Shown: one piece after another, positions 26,867 to 36,469 of the stretch
How positions within the stretch are numbered: the first letter of the stretch is position 1
Layout: every line of letters starts with the position of its first letter
Assembly: GCF_016811915.1 (NCBI RefSeq)
Contig: NZ_CP069127.1
Span: forward strand, 165,001 to 207,500
Length of the DNA stretch: 42,500 nucleotides
Source: Brevibacillus choshinensis
GTDB lineage: Bacteria; Bacillota; Bacilli; Brevibacillales; Brevibacillaceae
Direction: 5' to 3'
Position numbers and translations under genes: made by a program
Notes under the pieces: generated by a model
The model's input: only the letters and a program-made list of their open reading frames with translations
Databases searched by the model: none
What the model was told of the DNA's origin: nothing

Positions 26867-27826
26867 ATGCAAAAAAAGAAGCTGGTCCAGGTAAAGAACC
26901 TAACGAAAACCTTCACGATGGGAAAAGGGCTATCGCTCAAGGCAGCGGATAACGTTTCCTTTGATATTTATGAGGGAGAGACATTCGGGCTGGTAGGCGA
27001 ATCTGGCTGCGGAAAATCGACGACAGGTCGGACCATTATCGGCTTGTACAACCCGACGTCTGGAGAAGTCCTTTTCGACGGGCAGAATGTTCATAAAGCA
27101 TCCGCGAGCGAACGCAGCAAGCTGACTCACAACATGCAGATGATTTTTCAGGATCCGTATGCATCCTTAAATCCGCGAATGAATATTGCTGAAATCATCG
27201 CGGAAGGTCTGCATTTGAACGGGCTCTACAAGGGAAAAGAGAGAATGCAGCGCGTGATCGAGCTGCTGGAGATGGTGGGTTTGCAAAAAGAGCACGCCAA
27301 TCGCTTTCCGCACGAATTCAGCGGTGGCCAGCGCCAACGGATCGGGATCGCCCGGGCTCTGGCAGTGAATCCTCGGTTTGTGATCGCGGATGAGCCGATT
27401 TCCGCGCTGGATGTATCCGTTCAGGCCCAGGTCGTCAACCTGATGAAGAACCTGCAGCGGGAGCAGAACCTGACCTACCTGTTTATCGCGCATGATTTGG
27501 CGATGGTGAAGCATATCAGTGACCGCATCGGCGTGATGTACTTGGGAAACATGGTCGAGATGACCGAGAGTGAAAAACTCTACGATTCTCCCAAGCATCC
27601 CTACACGCAAGCATTGCTGTCGGCCATCCCCGTCCCCGATCCTGATCTGGAAAAAAGCCGGGAGCGCGTCATCATTGAAGGGGACGTCCCGAGCCCGATC
27701 AATCCTCCCAGCGGGTGTGTGTTCCGGACGCGCTGCCCTGTTGCCAAAGAGGTGTGTGCTCAGCAGAAGCCTGTTTGGCAGGAAGTCGACACCAACCACT
27801 TTGTCGCCTGTCATTTGTATCAATAA
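26867..27826 (+). CDS. ykfD: DppF/YkfD-type peptide ABC transporter ATPase
   Basis: The 319-residue ATPase has Walker A GESGCGKS at 44-51, Q-loop [12 protein letters not shown] (about 95), signature FSGGQRQR (about 147), Walker [13 protein letters not shown] (about 168) and the C-terminal Cys-rich oligopeptide extension ([14 protein letters not shown]). It completes the transporter with DppBCDE. ATG follows GGGGGAGGAG. It ends the operon before the terminator at 27867. Confidence 0.93.
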   Translation: MQKKKLVQVKNLTKTFTMGKGLSLKAADNVSFDIYEGETFGLVGESGCGKSTTGRTIIGLYNPTSGEVLFDGQNVHKASASERSKLTHNMQMIFQDPYASLNPRMNIAEIIAEGLHLNGLYKGKERMQRVIELLEMVGLQKEHANRFPHEFSGGQRQRIGIARALAVNPRFVIADEPISALDVSVQAQVVNLMKNLQREQNLTYLFIAHDLAMVKHISDRIGVMYLGNMVEMTESEKLYDSPKHPYTQALLSAIPVPDPDLEKSRERVIIEGDVPSPINPPSGCVFRTRCPVAKEVCAQQKPVWQEVDTNHFVACHLYQ

Positions 27827-27866
27827 TCGACTGATTTTTTTACATCATTCGACATAGTTTGCAAAC

Positions 27867-27896
27867 ACCATCCTTTCTTATGAGGGTGGTTTTTTG
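27867..27896 (+). terminator. Terminator of the dpp-ykf operon
   Basis: ACCATCCT pairs with AGGGTGGT (one G-U type position) around an 8-base loop, followed by six T residues. Confidence 0.85.
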
Positions 27897-27926
27897 CGCT
27901 TGGAGCTACGAAAATCCCTCTTTTCA

Positions 27927-27940
27927 TGGAAACGCTTCCA
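27927..27940 (+). promoter_or_regulatory. cre-like CcpA site
   Basis: TGGAAACGCTTCCA fits the catabolite-responsive element pattern TGNAANCGNTTNCA at every defined position and is nearly palindromic. It is 31 bases after the dpp-ykf terminator and 148 bases before the sigma factor start, so it is more likely to act on the sigma gene. Confidence 0.6.
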
Positions 27941-28087
27941 CCGTATTTTTATGTAAAGTACTGTTAATATTCTGTAAACAAGCAGGAATTGGACGACTTT
28001 TGTCGAAATACCGATACTATAAACATCTGGTAACAACTAGGCCAAACTTCATCGTGAATTTCCATTCCAGAGAAGTGAGGGTTGCAT

Positions 28088-29032
28088 ATGGCTCTGAGTA
28101 CATCCTCATTCCAATCGACCCCCCGTCGTTGGCGGGAAGTCGAGACACAGCTAGGAATCACTGTGCCCCGGTCGCTCCGATCAGACACGTCTGCCCTGTT
28201 GTTTTTGGAAAGCGTAGCTGCAACACCCATGTTGGACAAAGAAGAAGAAATGGATTGTTTGGTTCGCTACCAACAAAACGCCGATATGGAAGCCAGGGAA
28301 ACTCTGGTGCGTGCTTATCTTCGTTATGTCGTCAGCACCGCTTTAAGGCACTTGAAGCGAGGCATGCCATTTCTCGATTTGATTCAAGAAGGAACCATTG
28401 GTTTGTTTACCGCTATTGATAAGTTTGATGTGAATCGCGGAGTTCGTCTCTACCATTATTCTCACTGGTGGATTTCGCAGGCGATTACACGTGCGATCAA
28501 TGACAAAGGAACGTTGATTCGCATTCCCGTTCACATGCATGAACAAATTCGCCAGTATCAAAAGCAAGTGCTGCATTTGGTGCACGCCCTGAATCGTACG
28601 CCAGATCGCTCCGAAATAGCCGGACTGCTCGATATCCCATTAGAAAAAGTAGATGCCATAGAGCTAGCTTTGATGATGAAAATGGAGTCCCTCGATGCCG
28701 AGCTGGACAGCGAGAATTGGCTGACTGGGCACGAAGACGAATCCCTGAGCTACGCCGAGATCATGGTCGATGGCGAGTCGTCCCTCGATGACTGGATCGA
28801 GAAGGTGGATCTTCGCTCACAGATGAGAGCTGCACTTGAGCGGCTCAGCCCTCGTGCCCAAGAGATCATTTCCATGAGGTACGGCCTGTACGACGATCAG
28901 GTGTATACCTTAGAGGAAGTTGGCAAAATGTTCGGTCTGACACGTGAGCGCATACGCCAGATTGAAGCGACCACGATTGACAGGCTGCGCACCCAGAAGG
29001 CCTCACGCGTATTAAAGGATTATTTAACGTGA
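28088..29032 (+). CDS. RNA polymerase sigma factor, group 2 (SigA/RpoD-like)
   Basis: The 314-residue protein has regions 2.1-2.4 (FLDLIQEGTIGLFTAIDKFD, then HYSHWWISQAITRAI at about 110-145), region 3 (IPVHMHEQIRQYQK) and region 4 with the helix-turn-helix YTLEEVGKMFGLTRERIRQIE (about 277-297; 21 residues by position). It lacks the long N-terminal region 1.1 of the main SigA and its region 2.4 reads HYSHWWI instead of the usual YATWWI, so it is an alternative, non-essential type. It should recognise promoters related to SigA ones. ATG 28088 follows GTGAGGG. It stands alone between a terminator and its own terminator. Confidence 0.88.
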   Translation: MALSTSSFQSTPRRWREVETQLGITVPRSLRSDTSALLFLESVAATPMLDKEEEMDCLVRYQQNADMEARETLVRAYLRYVVSTALRHLKRGMPFLDLIQEGTIGLFTAIDKFDVNRGVRLYHYSHWWISQAITRAINDKGTLIRIPVHMHEQIRQYQKQVLHLVHALNRTPDRSEIAGLLDIPLEKVDAIELALMMKMESLDAELDSENWLTGHEDESLSYAEIMVDGESSLDDWIEKVDLRSQMRAALERLSPRAQEIISMRYGLYDDQVYTLEEVGKMFGLTRERIRQIEATTIDRLRTQKASRVLKDYLT

Positions 29033-29044
29033 TATAGATCCGAA

Positions 29045-29076
29045 AACCCCCCCTCGCTGACTGAGGGGGTTTTTCG
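29045..29076 (+). terminator. Terminator after the sigma factor gene
   Basis: AACCCCCCCTC and GAGGGGGTT form a GC-rich stem around a 7-base loop, followed by a T run. Confidence 0.9.
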
Positions 29077-29192
29077 TACATTCGGAAAAGTGTCGGCTGG
29101 CACCGGGGAAGGGGCGTAGTCTTTCTTTCTTGTGGTAAACTGTATAGATACGGCTTTTCGATTTTTTCATTTTGCAAAGGAGGATCGCCTTC

Positions 29193-30065
29193 ATGAGCGA
29201 TTATTTAATAAGAGCAACTGGATTTAACGGGCACGTTCGAGCTTTCGCAGCGCGGACGACCACGACTGTAGAAGAAATGCGCTGCCGCCACGACATGTGG
29301 AATACAGCTACCGCGGCTGCAGGACGCACACTTACCGTCACTTTGATGATGGGTGCGATGCTAAAAGGAGAAGAGAGCATCTATGTCAAAGTAAAAGGAG
29401 GAGGACCGATCGGCCAGATCATGGCAGAAGCCAATGCGCACGGAGAAGGTGTCGCGTATGTGACCGAACCGCATGTTCATTTTGAGCTCAATGAGTTGGG
29501 CAAGCTGGATGTGCGGCGTGCAGTTGGGACTGACGGCTTTGTGTACGTGACAAAGGATCTCGGACTGAAAGAACCGTACCAAGGCAGCTCGCCAATCGTG
29601 TCTGGTGAAATCGGAGAGGACTTTACCTACTATTTCGTGACCTCCGAGCAGACGCCATCCGCTGTAGGAGTAGGCGTCCTGGTCAATCCTGAGGATCGCT
29701 CCGTGCTGGCTTCTGGCGGTTTCATTCTCCAGCTTTTGCCGAATACACCGGAGGAAGTAGTAGCGCAAATGGAAGAGCGGCTGAGCGGACTGCCGCAAGT
29801 GTCTCGAATGATCGGAGAAGGACTGTCACCAGAAGAAATTTTGGCGAAGGTTCTGGATGAGCCGAAGATCCTCAGCCGTACCGACATCAACTTTACGTGC
29901 AAATGTTCCTCGGAGAAAGTGAGCCAAGCGCTGATCAGTCTCGGACGTGAGGAGATTCAGAGTATGATCGAGGAACAGGGGGAGGCAGAAGTATACTGCC
30001 ATTTCTGTAATGAACGATACCATTATGACAAGTCCGCGTTGGAGGACATCATGAAAGACATGTAA
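29193..30065 (+). CDS. hslO: Hsp33 redox-regulated chaperone
   Basis: The 290-residue cytoplasmic holdase is activated by oxidation. The C-terminal zinc site is intact: CxC (Cys236, Cys238) and CxxC (Cys269, Cys272). The N-terminal Hsp33 core shows RATGFNGHVRAFAART and the GGGPIG stretch. ATG at 29193 follows AAAGGAGG; the frame extends to TTG 29172 within the Shine-Dalgarno and is not used. In Bacillales hslO usually follows coaX; here a sigma factor gene precedes it. Confidence 0.95.
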   Translation: MSDYLIRATGFNGHVRAFAARTTTTVEEMRCRHDMWNTATAAAGRTLTVTLMMGAMLKGEESIYVKVKGGGPIGQIMAEANAHGEGVAYVTEPHVHFELNELGKLDVRRAVGTDGFVYVTKDLGLKEPYQGSSPIVSGEIGEDFTYYFVTSEQTPSAVGVGVLVNPEDRSVLASGGFILQLLPNTPEEVVAQMEERLSGLPQVSRMIGEGLSPEEILAKVLDEPKILSRTDINFTCKCSSEKVSQALISLGREEIQSMIEEQGEAEVYCHFCNERYHYDKSALEDIMKDM

Positions 30066-30094
30066 GCGCGGCGATTAGCTGGGGAGAGGATGGC

Positions 30095-31000
30095 ATGACC
30101 AACACGAAGGGGTTGTGGGCATTCATCGGAGCGCTGGTCGTACTGCTGCTTGTCGTGACGTGGTCGTGGTACCAGTCGTCAGGCAAGCTGCAGTCTGCCG
30201 CGGTCGTCGGGGGAGCAACGATTAGCGAGGCGGAGTATGTAAACACGCTCAAGCAAAAATTCGGAAAGCAAGTCTTGAAAGACATGGTTGATCGTGAAGT
30301 CGTGTTTCAGGCTGCCAAACAGCAGGGAATTTCGGTGGATGCCAAGCTAGTTGATCAAGAGATCGCACAAATCCGTGAGAGTTACGGAAGTGAAACGGAC
30401 AGCGAATTCCAACAGGCATTGATCCAGCAGGCGGGTACGACGGTCGAAGCATTGCGGCAAGAAATCACGTACCAGCAGCTGCTTCAGACGCTGGCCACCC
30501 AGGACATTGTCATCAAAGACGAAGATTTGCTCGCTTATTACAACAACCACCCCGAGCGCTATGCAAGGCCGATGCAGATTAGACTCTGGGAGATTGTCGT
30601 AGCCTCCCAGGAAGAGGCTGGCCAAGTCATTTCCGAGCTAAAGCAAGGTGCTGATTTTCAAGCGTTAGCCAAAGAAAGGTCAATTGATTCTCTGACAGCA
30701 CCAAATGGGGGAGACATGGGGTGGTTATCGCTGAACGATACGCGGCTACCCGATGCTTCCAAGGACATTGTGGAGAATCTGGGCACCAAGAAAAACAGTG
30801 ATCCAGTAAAACGGGATGATGGTAACTACGTGATTTACCGGATCGCCGAACGCAGGGAAGCTCAGCAGCAATCCTTTGATCAGGTCAAGGAAGCGATCCG
30901 CAGGGAGCTTGCTTTCGCCCAGGTAGAATCTCTCGACGATGTACTGGAGAAACTGCGAAAATCCGTAGGAGTCACGATTTCTGGGCAAATGCAGCATTGA
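30095..31000 (+). CDS. Membrane-anchored parvulin-type peptidyl-prolyl isomerase
   Basis: The 301-residue protein has an N-terminal membrane anchor ([16 protein letters not shown]), a SurA/PrsA-like helical domain (about 45-145) and a parvulin domain (about 155-260: [36 protein letters not shown]). No lipobox Cys is present, unlike PrsA. Its position between hslO and cysK corresponds to yacD of Bacillus subtilis. It probably helps fold exported proteins at the membrane surface. Confidence 0.88.
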   Translation: MTNTKGLWAFIGALVVLLLVVTWSWYQSSGKLQSAAVVGGATISEAEYVNTLKQKFGKQVLKDMVDREVVFQAAKQQGISVDAKLVDQEIAQIRESYGSETDSEFQQALIQQAGTTVEALRQEITYQQLLQTLATQDIVIKDEDLLAYYNNHPERYARPMQIRLWEIVVASQEEAGQVISELKQGADFQALAKERSIDSLTAPNGGDMGWLSLNDTRLPDASKDIVENLGTKKNSDPVKRDDGNYVIYRIAERREAQQQSFDQVKEAIRRELAFAQVESLDDVLEKLRKSVGVTISGQMQH

Positions 31001-31025
31001 CCAAATGGGCAACGGTTGATACAAT
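30997..31025 (+). promoter_or_regulatory. SigA-type promoter for cysK
   Basis: TTGACC and TACAAT are separated by 17 bases. The -35 element overlaps the stop codon of the isomerase gene. The leader of about 50 bases ends in AAGGAGG before the cysK ATG. Confidence 0.7.
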
Positions 31026-31080
31026 TATACTAATAAAACCTAGCAAATTACTCGGCTATAAAAATAAGGAGGCAGGACAG

Positions 31081-32013
31081 ATGCGCGTGGCGAATTCCAT
31101 TACCGATTTGATTGGGTCAACACCTTTAGTAAAGCTTAATCGCATTGTGAGCGAAGATATTGCAGACATTTACTTAAAGTTGGAATTTTTCAACCCAGGA
31201 AGCAGCGTAAAAGACCGGATTGCGCTTTCCATGATCGAAGCTGCTGAGGCAGATGGCAGTCTGAAACCGGGTGACACGATCATCGAGCCTACGAGCGGAA
31301 ATACAGGGATCGGTTTGGCAATGGTTGCAGCCGCCAAAGGATACCGTGCCATTCTGGTCATGCCAGAGACGATGAGTATCGAGCGTCGCAACCTGCTGCG
31401 CGCGTATGGAGCCGAGCTGGTACTGACTCCTGGGAGCGAAGGCATGGGGGGAGCGATTCGCAAAGCCGAAGAGCTCGCGAAAGAAAATTCCTCCTACTTT
31501 ATCCCTCAACAATTCAAAAATGCTGCGAACCCTGCTGTTCACCGCGAAACGACTGCACGTGAATTGTTGGATCAAGCGAAAGAAATCGGCGGCGTAGACG
31601 CGTTCATTTCTGGAGTTGGTACGGGTGGAACGATTACAGGCGTGGGTCAGGTGCTTCGTGAAACCTATCCAAACGTGAAAATTGTAGCGGTCGAGCCAGC
31701 TGCGTCTCCGGTTCTCTCCGGCGGCAAACCAGGTCCGCATAAAATCCAAGGGATCGGTGCAGGCTTTGTTCCGGAAATTCTCGACACCCAAATCTACGAT
31801 GAGATCATTAAAGTAGAGAACGAGGATGCGTTTGAAACCGCACGTCGTGTAGCGCGTCAGGAAGGAATTCTGGGAGGCATCTCTTCCGGAGCCGCGATCC
31901 ACGCAGCGCTGAAAGTAGCAGCCGAGCTGGGTAAAGGGAAAAAAGTGATCGTGATCATTCCTTCGAACGGTGAGCGCTACCTGTCGACTCCGCTGTATCA
32001 ATTCGAAGACTAA
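31081..32013 (+). CDS. cysK: Cysteine synthase (O-acetylserine sulfhydrylase)
   Basis: CysK makes L-cysteine from O-acetylserine and sulfide using PLP. The 310-residue protein has the PLP lysine K44 in SSVKDRIA, the substrate loop [10 protein letters not shown] and the phosphate-binding [12 protein letters not shown], with normal family length. ATG 31081 follows AAGGAGGCAGGACAG; upstream in-frame starts lie in the promoter. It is transcribed from its own promoter and closed by a terminator. Confidence 0.96.
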   Translation: MRVANSITDLIGSTPLVKLNRIVSEDIADIYLKLEFFNPGSSVKDRIALSMIEAAEADGSLKPGDTIIEPTSGNTGIGLAMVAAAKGYRAILVMPETMSIERRNLLRAYGAELVLTPGSEGMGGAIRKAEELAKENSSYFIPQQFKNAANPAVHRETTARELLDQAKEIGGVDAFISGVGTGGTITGVGQVLRETYPNVKIVAVEPAASPVLSGGKPGPHKIQGIGAGFVPEILDTQIYDEIIKVENEDAFETARRVARQEGILGGISSGAAIHAALKVAAELGKGKKVIVIIPSNGERYLSTPLYQFED

Positions 32014-32032
32014 GAGAGACTGGATTTACCAG

Positions 32033-32075
32033 GACCACGCAAGGTCAGTTTTGGCCGCGTGGTCTTTTCTTTTTG
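32033..32075 (+). terminator. Terminator after cysK
   Basis: GACCACGC pairs perfectly with GCGTGGTC across a 16-base loop and is followed by TTTTCTTTTT. Confidence 0.85.
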
Positions 32076-32088
32076 TATCGGTCAACTA

Positions 32089-32094
32089 TATAAT
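32089..32094 (+). promoter_or_regulatory. -10 element upstream of pabB
   Basis: A consensus TATAAT lies 40 bases before the pabB start. The -35 region at 17-base spacing (TTTCTT) is weak. Confidence 0.45.
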
Positions 32095-32134
32095 GGACGG
32101 ATAATACATCCTTCAGACCGGAGCGTGAAAAGGA

Positions 32135-33628
32135 TTGTTTTCCCCAACGTTTACTGACTGCCAGACCTATGCAAATCGTTACCCACTCGTGCCGATTGCG
32201 GTGCGCAAGCCATGGCCGGACCATCTTGATCCTTGGCAAGTGCTGACGACCCTTCATCCTGCCCTGCAAAATGCTGTTTTGCTAGAGAGTGGGCGAGCTG
32301 GACGCTATACCTTTTTAGCCTATGAGCCTGTAGCGACCTTGCGCAGCAAGCGAGGACAGACGATCGTCTCCTACCCAAACGGCAAGAAGGAAAGCCTGAC
32401 AGGAGATCCCCTGTCTGCCCTTCGCGAGCTTTTGACTCAATACCAGGCGCCCGTGATTCCAGACATGCCAGATTTTTCAGGCGGTGCGGTAGGGTATATG
32501 AGCTACGACATGAACCGCTTTTTTGAGCCAAGCCTGCCTCAGATCGCGACTGACGACTTACAGTTGCCAGACCTGTATGTTATGATAATGCAAGACCTTC
32601 TTGTCTTTGATCATGTGACACGCGAAATGATCGTCTTGACCCACCTGGCTTCGGAAGGCTTAACCGAAGAGATTTACCAAAAAGCTGTAGATTCGCTGGA
32701 AAATCGAGCGAATGTGCTGGAAGGGCTCGCTATGATCCCGGATGAGATCGACTGGGATGCGTTGCGAAAGAGACCGCTGGCGCAGGTGACACCAGCATCG
32801 GTATCGTTTGGGAAGGATCAATTCGAGGATGCCGTTCGCCGGGTTCAGGCGTATATAGCGCAGGGAGATGTGTTTCAGGTCAATTTGTCCGTTCGGCAAA
32901 GCAAGCCCATGAATGTGACGGCACCTGATGTCTACGCAGTCCTGCGTAAGCTGAATCCATCTCCGTACATGGGGTACCTCCATTTCCCCGAGTTTCAGCT
33001 GGTCAGCGCTTCTCCAGAGCTGCTGGTCAAAGTGAAAGGAAAAGAGGTGCATACGCGTCCAATTGCAGGGACTCGTCCGCGGGGGCAAAGCGAGGAGCAG
33101 GATGAAGCGCTGGCACGTGAGCTGATCGATAACGAAAAGGAACGCGCCGAGCACGTCATGCTGGTCGATCTGGAGAGGAACGACCTGGGGCGTGTGTGCC
33201 GTTTTGGCAGTGTGGAAGTGAGCGAGTTCATGGTTGTGGAGAAGTACTCCCATGTCATGCACATCGTCTCCCATGTAAAAGGCGAGCTGGCAGCAGACAA
33301 GGATGCGTTTGATGCTGTAGCGGCTGCTTTTCCGGGAGGTACGATCACAGGGGCGCCAAAGGTCCGAACGATGGAAATCATCGAGGAGCTGGAGCCTGTC
33401 AAACGGGGCGTGTACACCGGTTCAATCGGTTGGTTTGGCTTCAATGGCGAGGTCGAAGTCAACATCGCCATTCGTACGATGGTGGTCAAGGATGGCACGG
33501 CTCACGTTCAGGCGGGAGCGGGAATCGTCATTGATTCCGTGCCAGAGGCAGAGTACGCGGAGTCGCTGAAAAAAGCAGAAGCGTTGTGGAAAGCACTTGA
33601 GCTTAGTGAGCAGAGAACGATGAGTTGA
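32135..33628 (+). CDS. pabB: Aminodeoxychorismate synthase component I
   Basis: PabB, with PabA, converts chorismate to 4-amino-4-deoxychorismate for folate. The 497-residue protein has the anthranilate synthase I N-terminal domain ([13 protein letters not shown]) and chorismate-binding domain ([61 protein letters not shown]). PabB and TrpE are hard to tell apart by motif; the neighbours pabA, pabC and folP decide it. An in-frame TGA at 32126 limits the start; TTG 32135, with GGAG 11 nt upstream, is the first candidate. Confidence 0.92.
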   Translation: MFSPTFTDCQTYANRYPLVPIAVRKPWPDHLDPWQVLTTLHPALQNAVLLESGRAGRYTFLAYEPVATLRSKRGQTIVSYPNGKKESLTGDPLSALRELLTQYQAPVIPDMPDFSGGAVGYMSYDMNRFFEPSLPQIATDDLQLPDLYVMIMQDLLVFDHVTREMIVLTHLASEGLTEEIYQKAVDSLENRANVLEGLAMIPDEIDWDALRKRPLAQVTPASVSFGKDQFEDAVRRVQAYIAQGDVFQVNLSVRQSKPMNVTAPDVYAVLRKLNPSPYMGYLHFPEFQLVSASPELLVKVKGKEVHTRPIAGTRPRGQSEEQDEALARELIDNEKERAEHVMLVDLERNDLGRVCRFGSVEVSEFMVVEKYSHVMHIVSHVKGELAADKDAFDAVAAAFPGGTITGAPKVRTMEIIEELEPVKRGVYTGSIGWFGFNGEVEVNIAIRTMVVKDGTAHVQAGAGIVIDSVPEAEYAESLKKAEALWKALELSEQRTMS

Positions 33629-33645
33629 GAGGAGACGAGTGTATT

Positions 33646-34230
33646 ATGATTCTGATGATTGATAATTACGATTCCTTTACCTACAATTTGGTGCAATATG
33701 TGGGGGAGCTGGGCGAAGAGCTGCAGGTTTACCGCAACGACAAAATTACGCTGGCGGAAATCGAGCGATTGGCCCCTGACTATCTGATGATTTCACCGGG
33801 ACCTTGCACGCCGAATGAAGCGGGCATCAGCATGGATGTCATCCGTCATTTCGCAGGGAAGATTCCGATCATGGGAGTCTGCCTGGGTCATCAGTCCATC
33901 GGGCAAGTTTTTGGAGGCAAGGTCATCCGTGCCGAGCGTTTGATGCATGGAAAGACGTCCGAAGTTTTTCATGATGGGAAAACGATTTTCGAGAACATTC
34001 CGTCGCCGTTCACTGCGGCCCGTTACCACTCCCTGATCGTCGAGGAGTCCTCGATTCCAAGCGAGCTGGAGGTAACCGCTCGAACGGCTGAAGGTGAGAT
34101 CATGGCAATCCGCCACCGGGAGTATCCGATTGAAGGAGTGCAGTTCCACCCGGAATCGATCATCACCCAGCATGGAAAGCAGCTGCTGAAAAACTTCCTG
34201 AACGCATATTCGCGTCATGCGACGGTATAA
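33646..34230 (+). CDS. pabA: Aminodeoxychorismate synthase glutamine amidotransferase
   Basis: PabA supplies ammonia from glutamine to PabB. The 194-residue class I amidotransferase has [18 protein letters not shown] at its start, the catalytic Cys in [10 protein letters not shown] and the His/Glu pair in QFHPESI. In Bacillus the same subunit also serves anthranilate synthase; no separate trpG is seen here. ATG 33646 was chosen because it matches the family N-terminus; GAGGAG is 12 nt upstream. A strong terminator follows, separating it from the phoX block. Confidence 0.94.
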   Translation: MILMIDNYDSFTYNLVQYVGELGEELQVYRNDKITLAEIERLAPDYLMISPGPCTPNEAGISMDVIRHFAGKIPIMGVCLGHQSIGQVFGGKVIRAERLMHGKTSEVFHDGKTIFENIPSPFTAARYHSLIVEESSIPSELEVTARTAEGEIMAIRHREYPIEGVQFHPESIITQHGKQLLKNFLNAYSRHATV

Positions 34231-34249
34231 CGATAACTTGAAATAGAAG

Positions 34250-34281
34250 AATGCCGCCCTGTTTAGTGGGCGGCATTTTTG
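34250..34281 (+). terminator. Terminator after pabA
   Basis: AATGCCGCCC pairs perfectly with GGGCGGCATT around an 8-base loop, followed by T residues. It cuts the folate gene string in two. Confidence 0.94.
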
Positions 34282-34369
34282 TGTTCTCCGTGGAATTGCG
34301 CTGTTTTTTTGTTTCTTCCTCTATTGCACCTGCCATCTGCTGTGTTTACCAAACCGAAACAGAACATTC

Positions 34370-34443
34370 CTTACAGCAAATTTACACAGGAAGGGATTTC
34401 TTAACAGGGTCTTTATACAGCGTTAACCGGGCGTAGATATAAG
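34370..34443 (+). promoter_or_regulatory. Pho-box-like direct repeats with -10 element (phoX promoter)
   Basis: TT-A-CA-type hexamers recur at exact 11-bp steps: CTTACA 34370 and TTTACA 34381, then TTAACA 34401, TTTATA 34412 and TTAACC 34423. A TATAAG -10 element lies at 34438, nine bases after the last repeat. This is the geometry of PhoP-activated promoters in Bacillus, where the repeats replace the -35. Phosphate-starvation control is therefore expected. Confidence 0.7.
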
Positions 34444-34486
34444 GCATGTACAATTTGAAGAAAGATGACGAAAAGGAGCGATTGAC

Positions 34487-36130
34487 ATGGATGTAAATCG
34501 TCGACAATTTTTGACTTATCTTGGAGCAGGAACAGCTGCTTTGGCTTCGATGGCTACCGGTATTCCCGCACTTGCAGCAGGAGCTACTCTTTCCGGAAAA
34601 ACCGCTGACCATCTGTTTGGCCTCGAGAATAAAAAGCACAACTTCAACCCGAAATTCAAAGCGATTCATCCTACCACCAAAGACGATGTCGTATTGCCAG
34701 ACGGTTTCAAATACGACGTTATCGCTTCTTACGGAGATAAAATCAACGCAGCTGGAGATACGTTTGGATTCAACAACGACTTCACCTGTTACCTGCCGAT
34801 CGATGGCAAGCCTGACCACGGTCTTCTGTGGGTAAACCACGAATATTTGGGTGAGCTGGAGTATTACGTTACCGGCTACGACTACCTGAATGCAGATCCT
34901 GATAACAATACGCGCACACCTGATCAAATCAAAAAATATTTGTATGCCCTCGGTGGTTCCATTATTGAAATTAAAAAAGAAAACGGAAAATGGAAGCTGG
35001 TCTCCGACTCAAAGTACGGCCGTCGTGTCAGTGGTTTGACCAAGCATGCAATGACTGGCCCAGCACAATCGATCGCCAAAGAAGTGACAGGGACATTTGC
35101 GAACTGCTCCGGTGGCGTCACGCTCTGGAATACGGTACTGTCCTGCGAGGAAAACTTCCTGGATGTCGTAGGGGATTGCAAGCTTCCAGATGCCAACCAC
35201 TACGGCTGGGTCATCGAGGTAGATCCATTCGATCCGAAATCTACGCCGAAAAAGCATACAGCACTGGGCCGCTTCTCTCATGAAAACACAGCGATGGTGC
35301 TTGCTCCAACAGGTCAGCTGGTTGTTTACATGGGCGACGATGCCAAAGACCAATACGTGTACAAATACGTTTCCAAAGCCAAGTTTGACCTGAAAGCGGG
35401 CAAATCGAACTCCAAACTGCTGGAAGAGGGTACGCTGTACGTGGCTAACTTCGGAAAAGGCAAATGGATTGCATTGGACTACGCAACAAATGAAGCTCTG
35501 CAAAAAGCTAAAAATAGCGAAGGAAAACCATTGTTCACATCTCAAGCAGACGTATTGGTCAACTGCCGCGAAGCTTCCAAGGCGGTAGGGGCTACGCCGA
35601 TGGACCGTCCAGAAGACCTCGAAGTACATCCGATCGACGGATCTGTCTTTATCGCGCTGACCAACAACGACAAGCACGGCAATTTCTACGGCCAAATCGT
35701 TCGTCTGTTTGAAAAAGATGGAAATCATGCTGGCGGCGAATTTACTTTTGAAATTTTCGCAGCGGGTGGACCGCAAAGCGGTTTTGCGGCACCAGACAAC
35801 ATGGCGTTCGACAGTGCCGGCAACCTGTGGGTTGTGACGGACATTTCTTCCTCTTCCATGAACAGCGGCATTTACAAAACATTCGGGAACAACGGTGTAT
35901 TCTTTATTCCGACAACAGGCAACAGCAAAGGCATGGCCGCCCAATTTGCTTCTGCTCCAGTCGGTGCGGAAATGACAGGTCCTTGGTTTACGCCAGACGA
36001 AAAAACGCTGTTCCTCTCTGTACAGCATCCAGGTGAGAACCTGAAGGGCTACGACCAGCCGACCAGCCATTGGCCAAAAGGCGGCAGCTCTGTTGCCATG
36101 CCAAGCGTGATTGCCATCACAGGTTTCTAG
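34487..36130 (+). CDS. phoX: PhoX-family phosphatase (DUF839), Tat-exported
   Basis: The 547-residue protein starts with a twin-arginine signal NRRQFLTYLG (Arg5-Arg6), a hydrophobic stretch and an ALA-A cleavage site near residue 30. The mature part has the PhoX/DUF839 features: DGFKYDVIASYGD, NNDFTCYLPI, LLWVNHEYLG, CSGGVTLWNTVLSCEENF, YMGDDAKDQYVYKYVS and RPEDLEVHP. PhoX enzymes are extracellular Ca/Fe-dependent phosphatases that release phosphate from organic esters. ATG follows AAAAGGAG. tatA and tatC follow directly, as phoD is followed by tatAd-tatCd in Bacillus subtilis. Confidence 0.9.
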   Translation: MDVNRRQFLTYLGAGTAALASMATGIPALAAGATLSGKTADHLFGLENKKHNFNPKFKAIHPTTKDDVVLPDGFKYDVIASYGDKINAAGDTFGFNNDFTCYLPIDGKPDHGLLWVNHEYLGELEYYVTGYDYLNADPDNNTRTPDQIKKYLYALGGSIIEIKKENGKWKLVSDSKYGRRVSGLTKHAMTGPAQSIAKEVTGTFANCSGGVTLWNTVLSCEENFLDVVGDCKLPDANHYGWVIEVDPFDPKSTPKKHTALGRFSHENTAMVLAPTGQLVVYMGDDAKDQYVYKYVSKAKFDLKAGKSNSKLLEEGTLYVANFGKGKWIALDYATNEALQKAKNSEGKPLFTSQADVLVNCREASKAVGATPMDRPEDLEVHPIDGSVFIALTNNDKHGNFYGQIVRLFEKDGNHAGGEFTFEIFAAGGPQSGFAAPDNMAFDSAGNLWVVTDISSSSMNSGIYKTFGNNGVFFIPTTGNSKGMAAQFASAPVGAEMTGPWFTPDEKTLFLSVQHPGENLKGYDQPTSHWPKGGSSVAMPSVIAITGF

Positions 36131-36150
36131 GATAAGGAGTGTAGTCATTT

Positions 36151-36393
36151 ATGCTATCGACCATCGGGATACCTGGTTTGATTCTGATTTTGATTATTGC
36201 GCTGGTGATTTTCGGTCCCAGCAAACTGCCGGAAATCGGGCGTGCTTTTGGTCGAACGTTGACTGAATTTAAAACTGCGGCAAAAGATTTGACGAAAGAT
36301 GATGAAGAAGGCAAGGACAAGGCTGTAAAAGGTTCGACACCGGATCTTTCGGCAGCTGGGATCCAAGAAGACGCATTGAAACGAGTCAACTAA
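36151..36393 (+). CDS. tatA: Twin-arginine translocase subunit TatA
   Basis: The 80-residue protein has one N-terminal membrane helix ([15 protein letters not shown]), the hinge [17 protein letters not shown] and an amphipathic helix with a charged tail: the complete TatA pattern. Gram-positive TatA does the job of TatA and TatB. It starts 20 bases after phoX (AAGGAG) and is likely co-transcribed, giving a dedicated exporter. Confidence 0.96.
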   Translation: MLSTIGIPGLILILIIALVIFGPSKLPEIGRAFGRTLTEFKTAAKDLTKDDEEGKDKAVKGSTPDLSAAGIQEDALKRVN

Positions 36394-36409
36394 ACCAGTT
36401 CGAGGGGAA

Positions 36410-36446
36410 GGTGGTGCGCGTTGCTGCGCATTGCCTTTTTCCTTTT
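36410..36446 (+). terminator. Attenuator-like hairpin between tatA and tatC
   Basis: GGTGGTGCGC pairs along its whole length with GCGCATTGCC (three G-U pairs) around a 6-base loop, followed by TTTTTCCTTTT. It would lower tatC expression relative to tatA, as Tat complexes need more TatA than TatC. Confidence 0.65.
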
Positions 36447-36469
36447 AGCTTGCAGGAGGAGGGTTTCAT

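Noticed and set aside
29120..29150. Promoter for hslO from TATAGA near 29143
   Set aside because: No acceptable -35 at 16-18 bases; left unannotated.
35009..36148. 379-codon minus strand frame opposite phoX
   Set aside because: Antisense shadow; the + strand protein has a Tat signal and family motifs.
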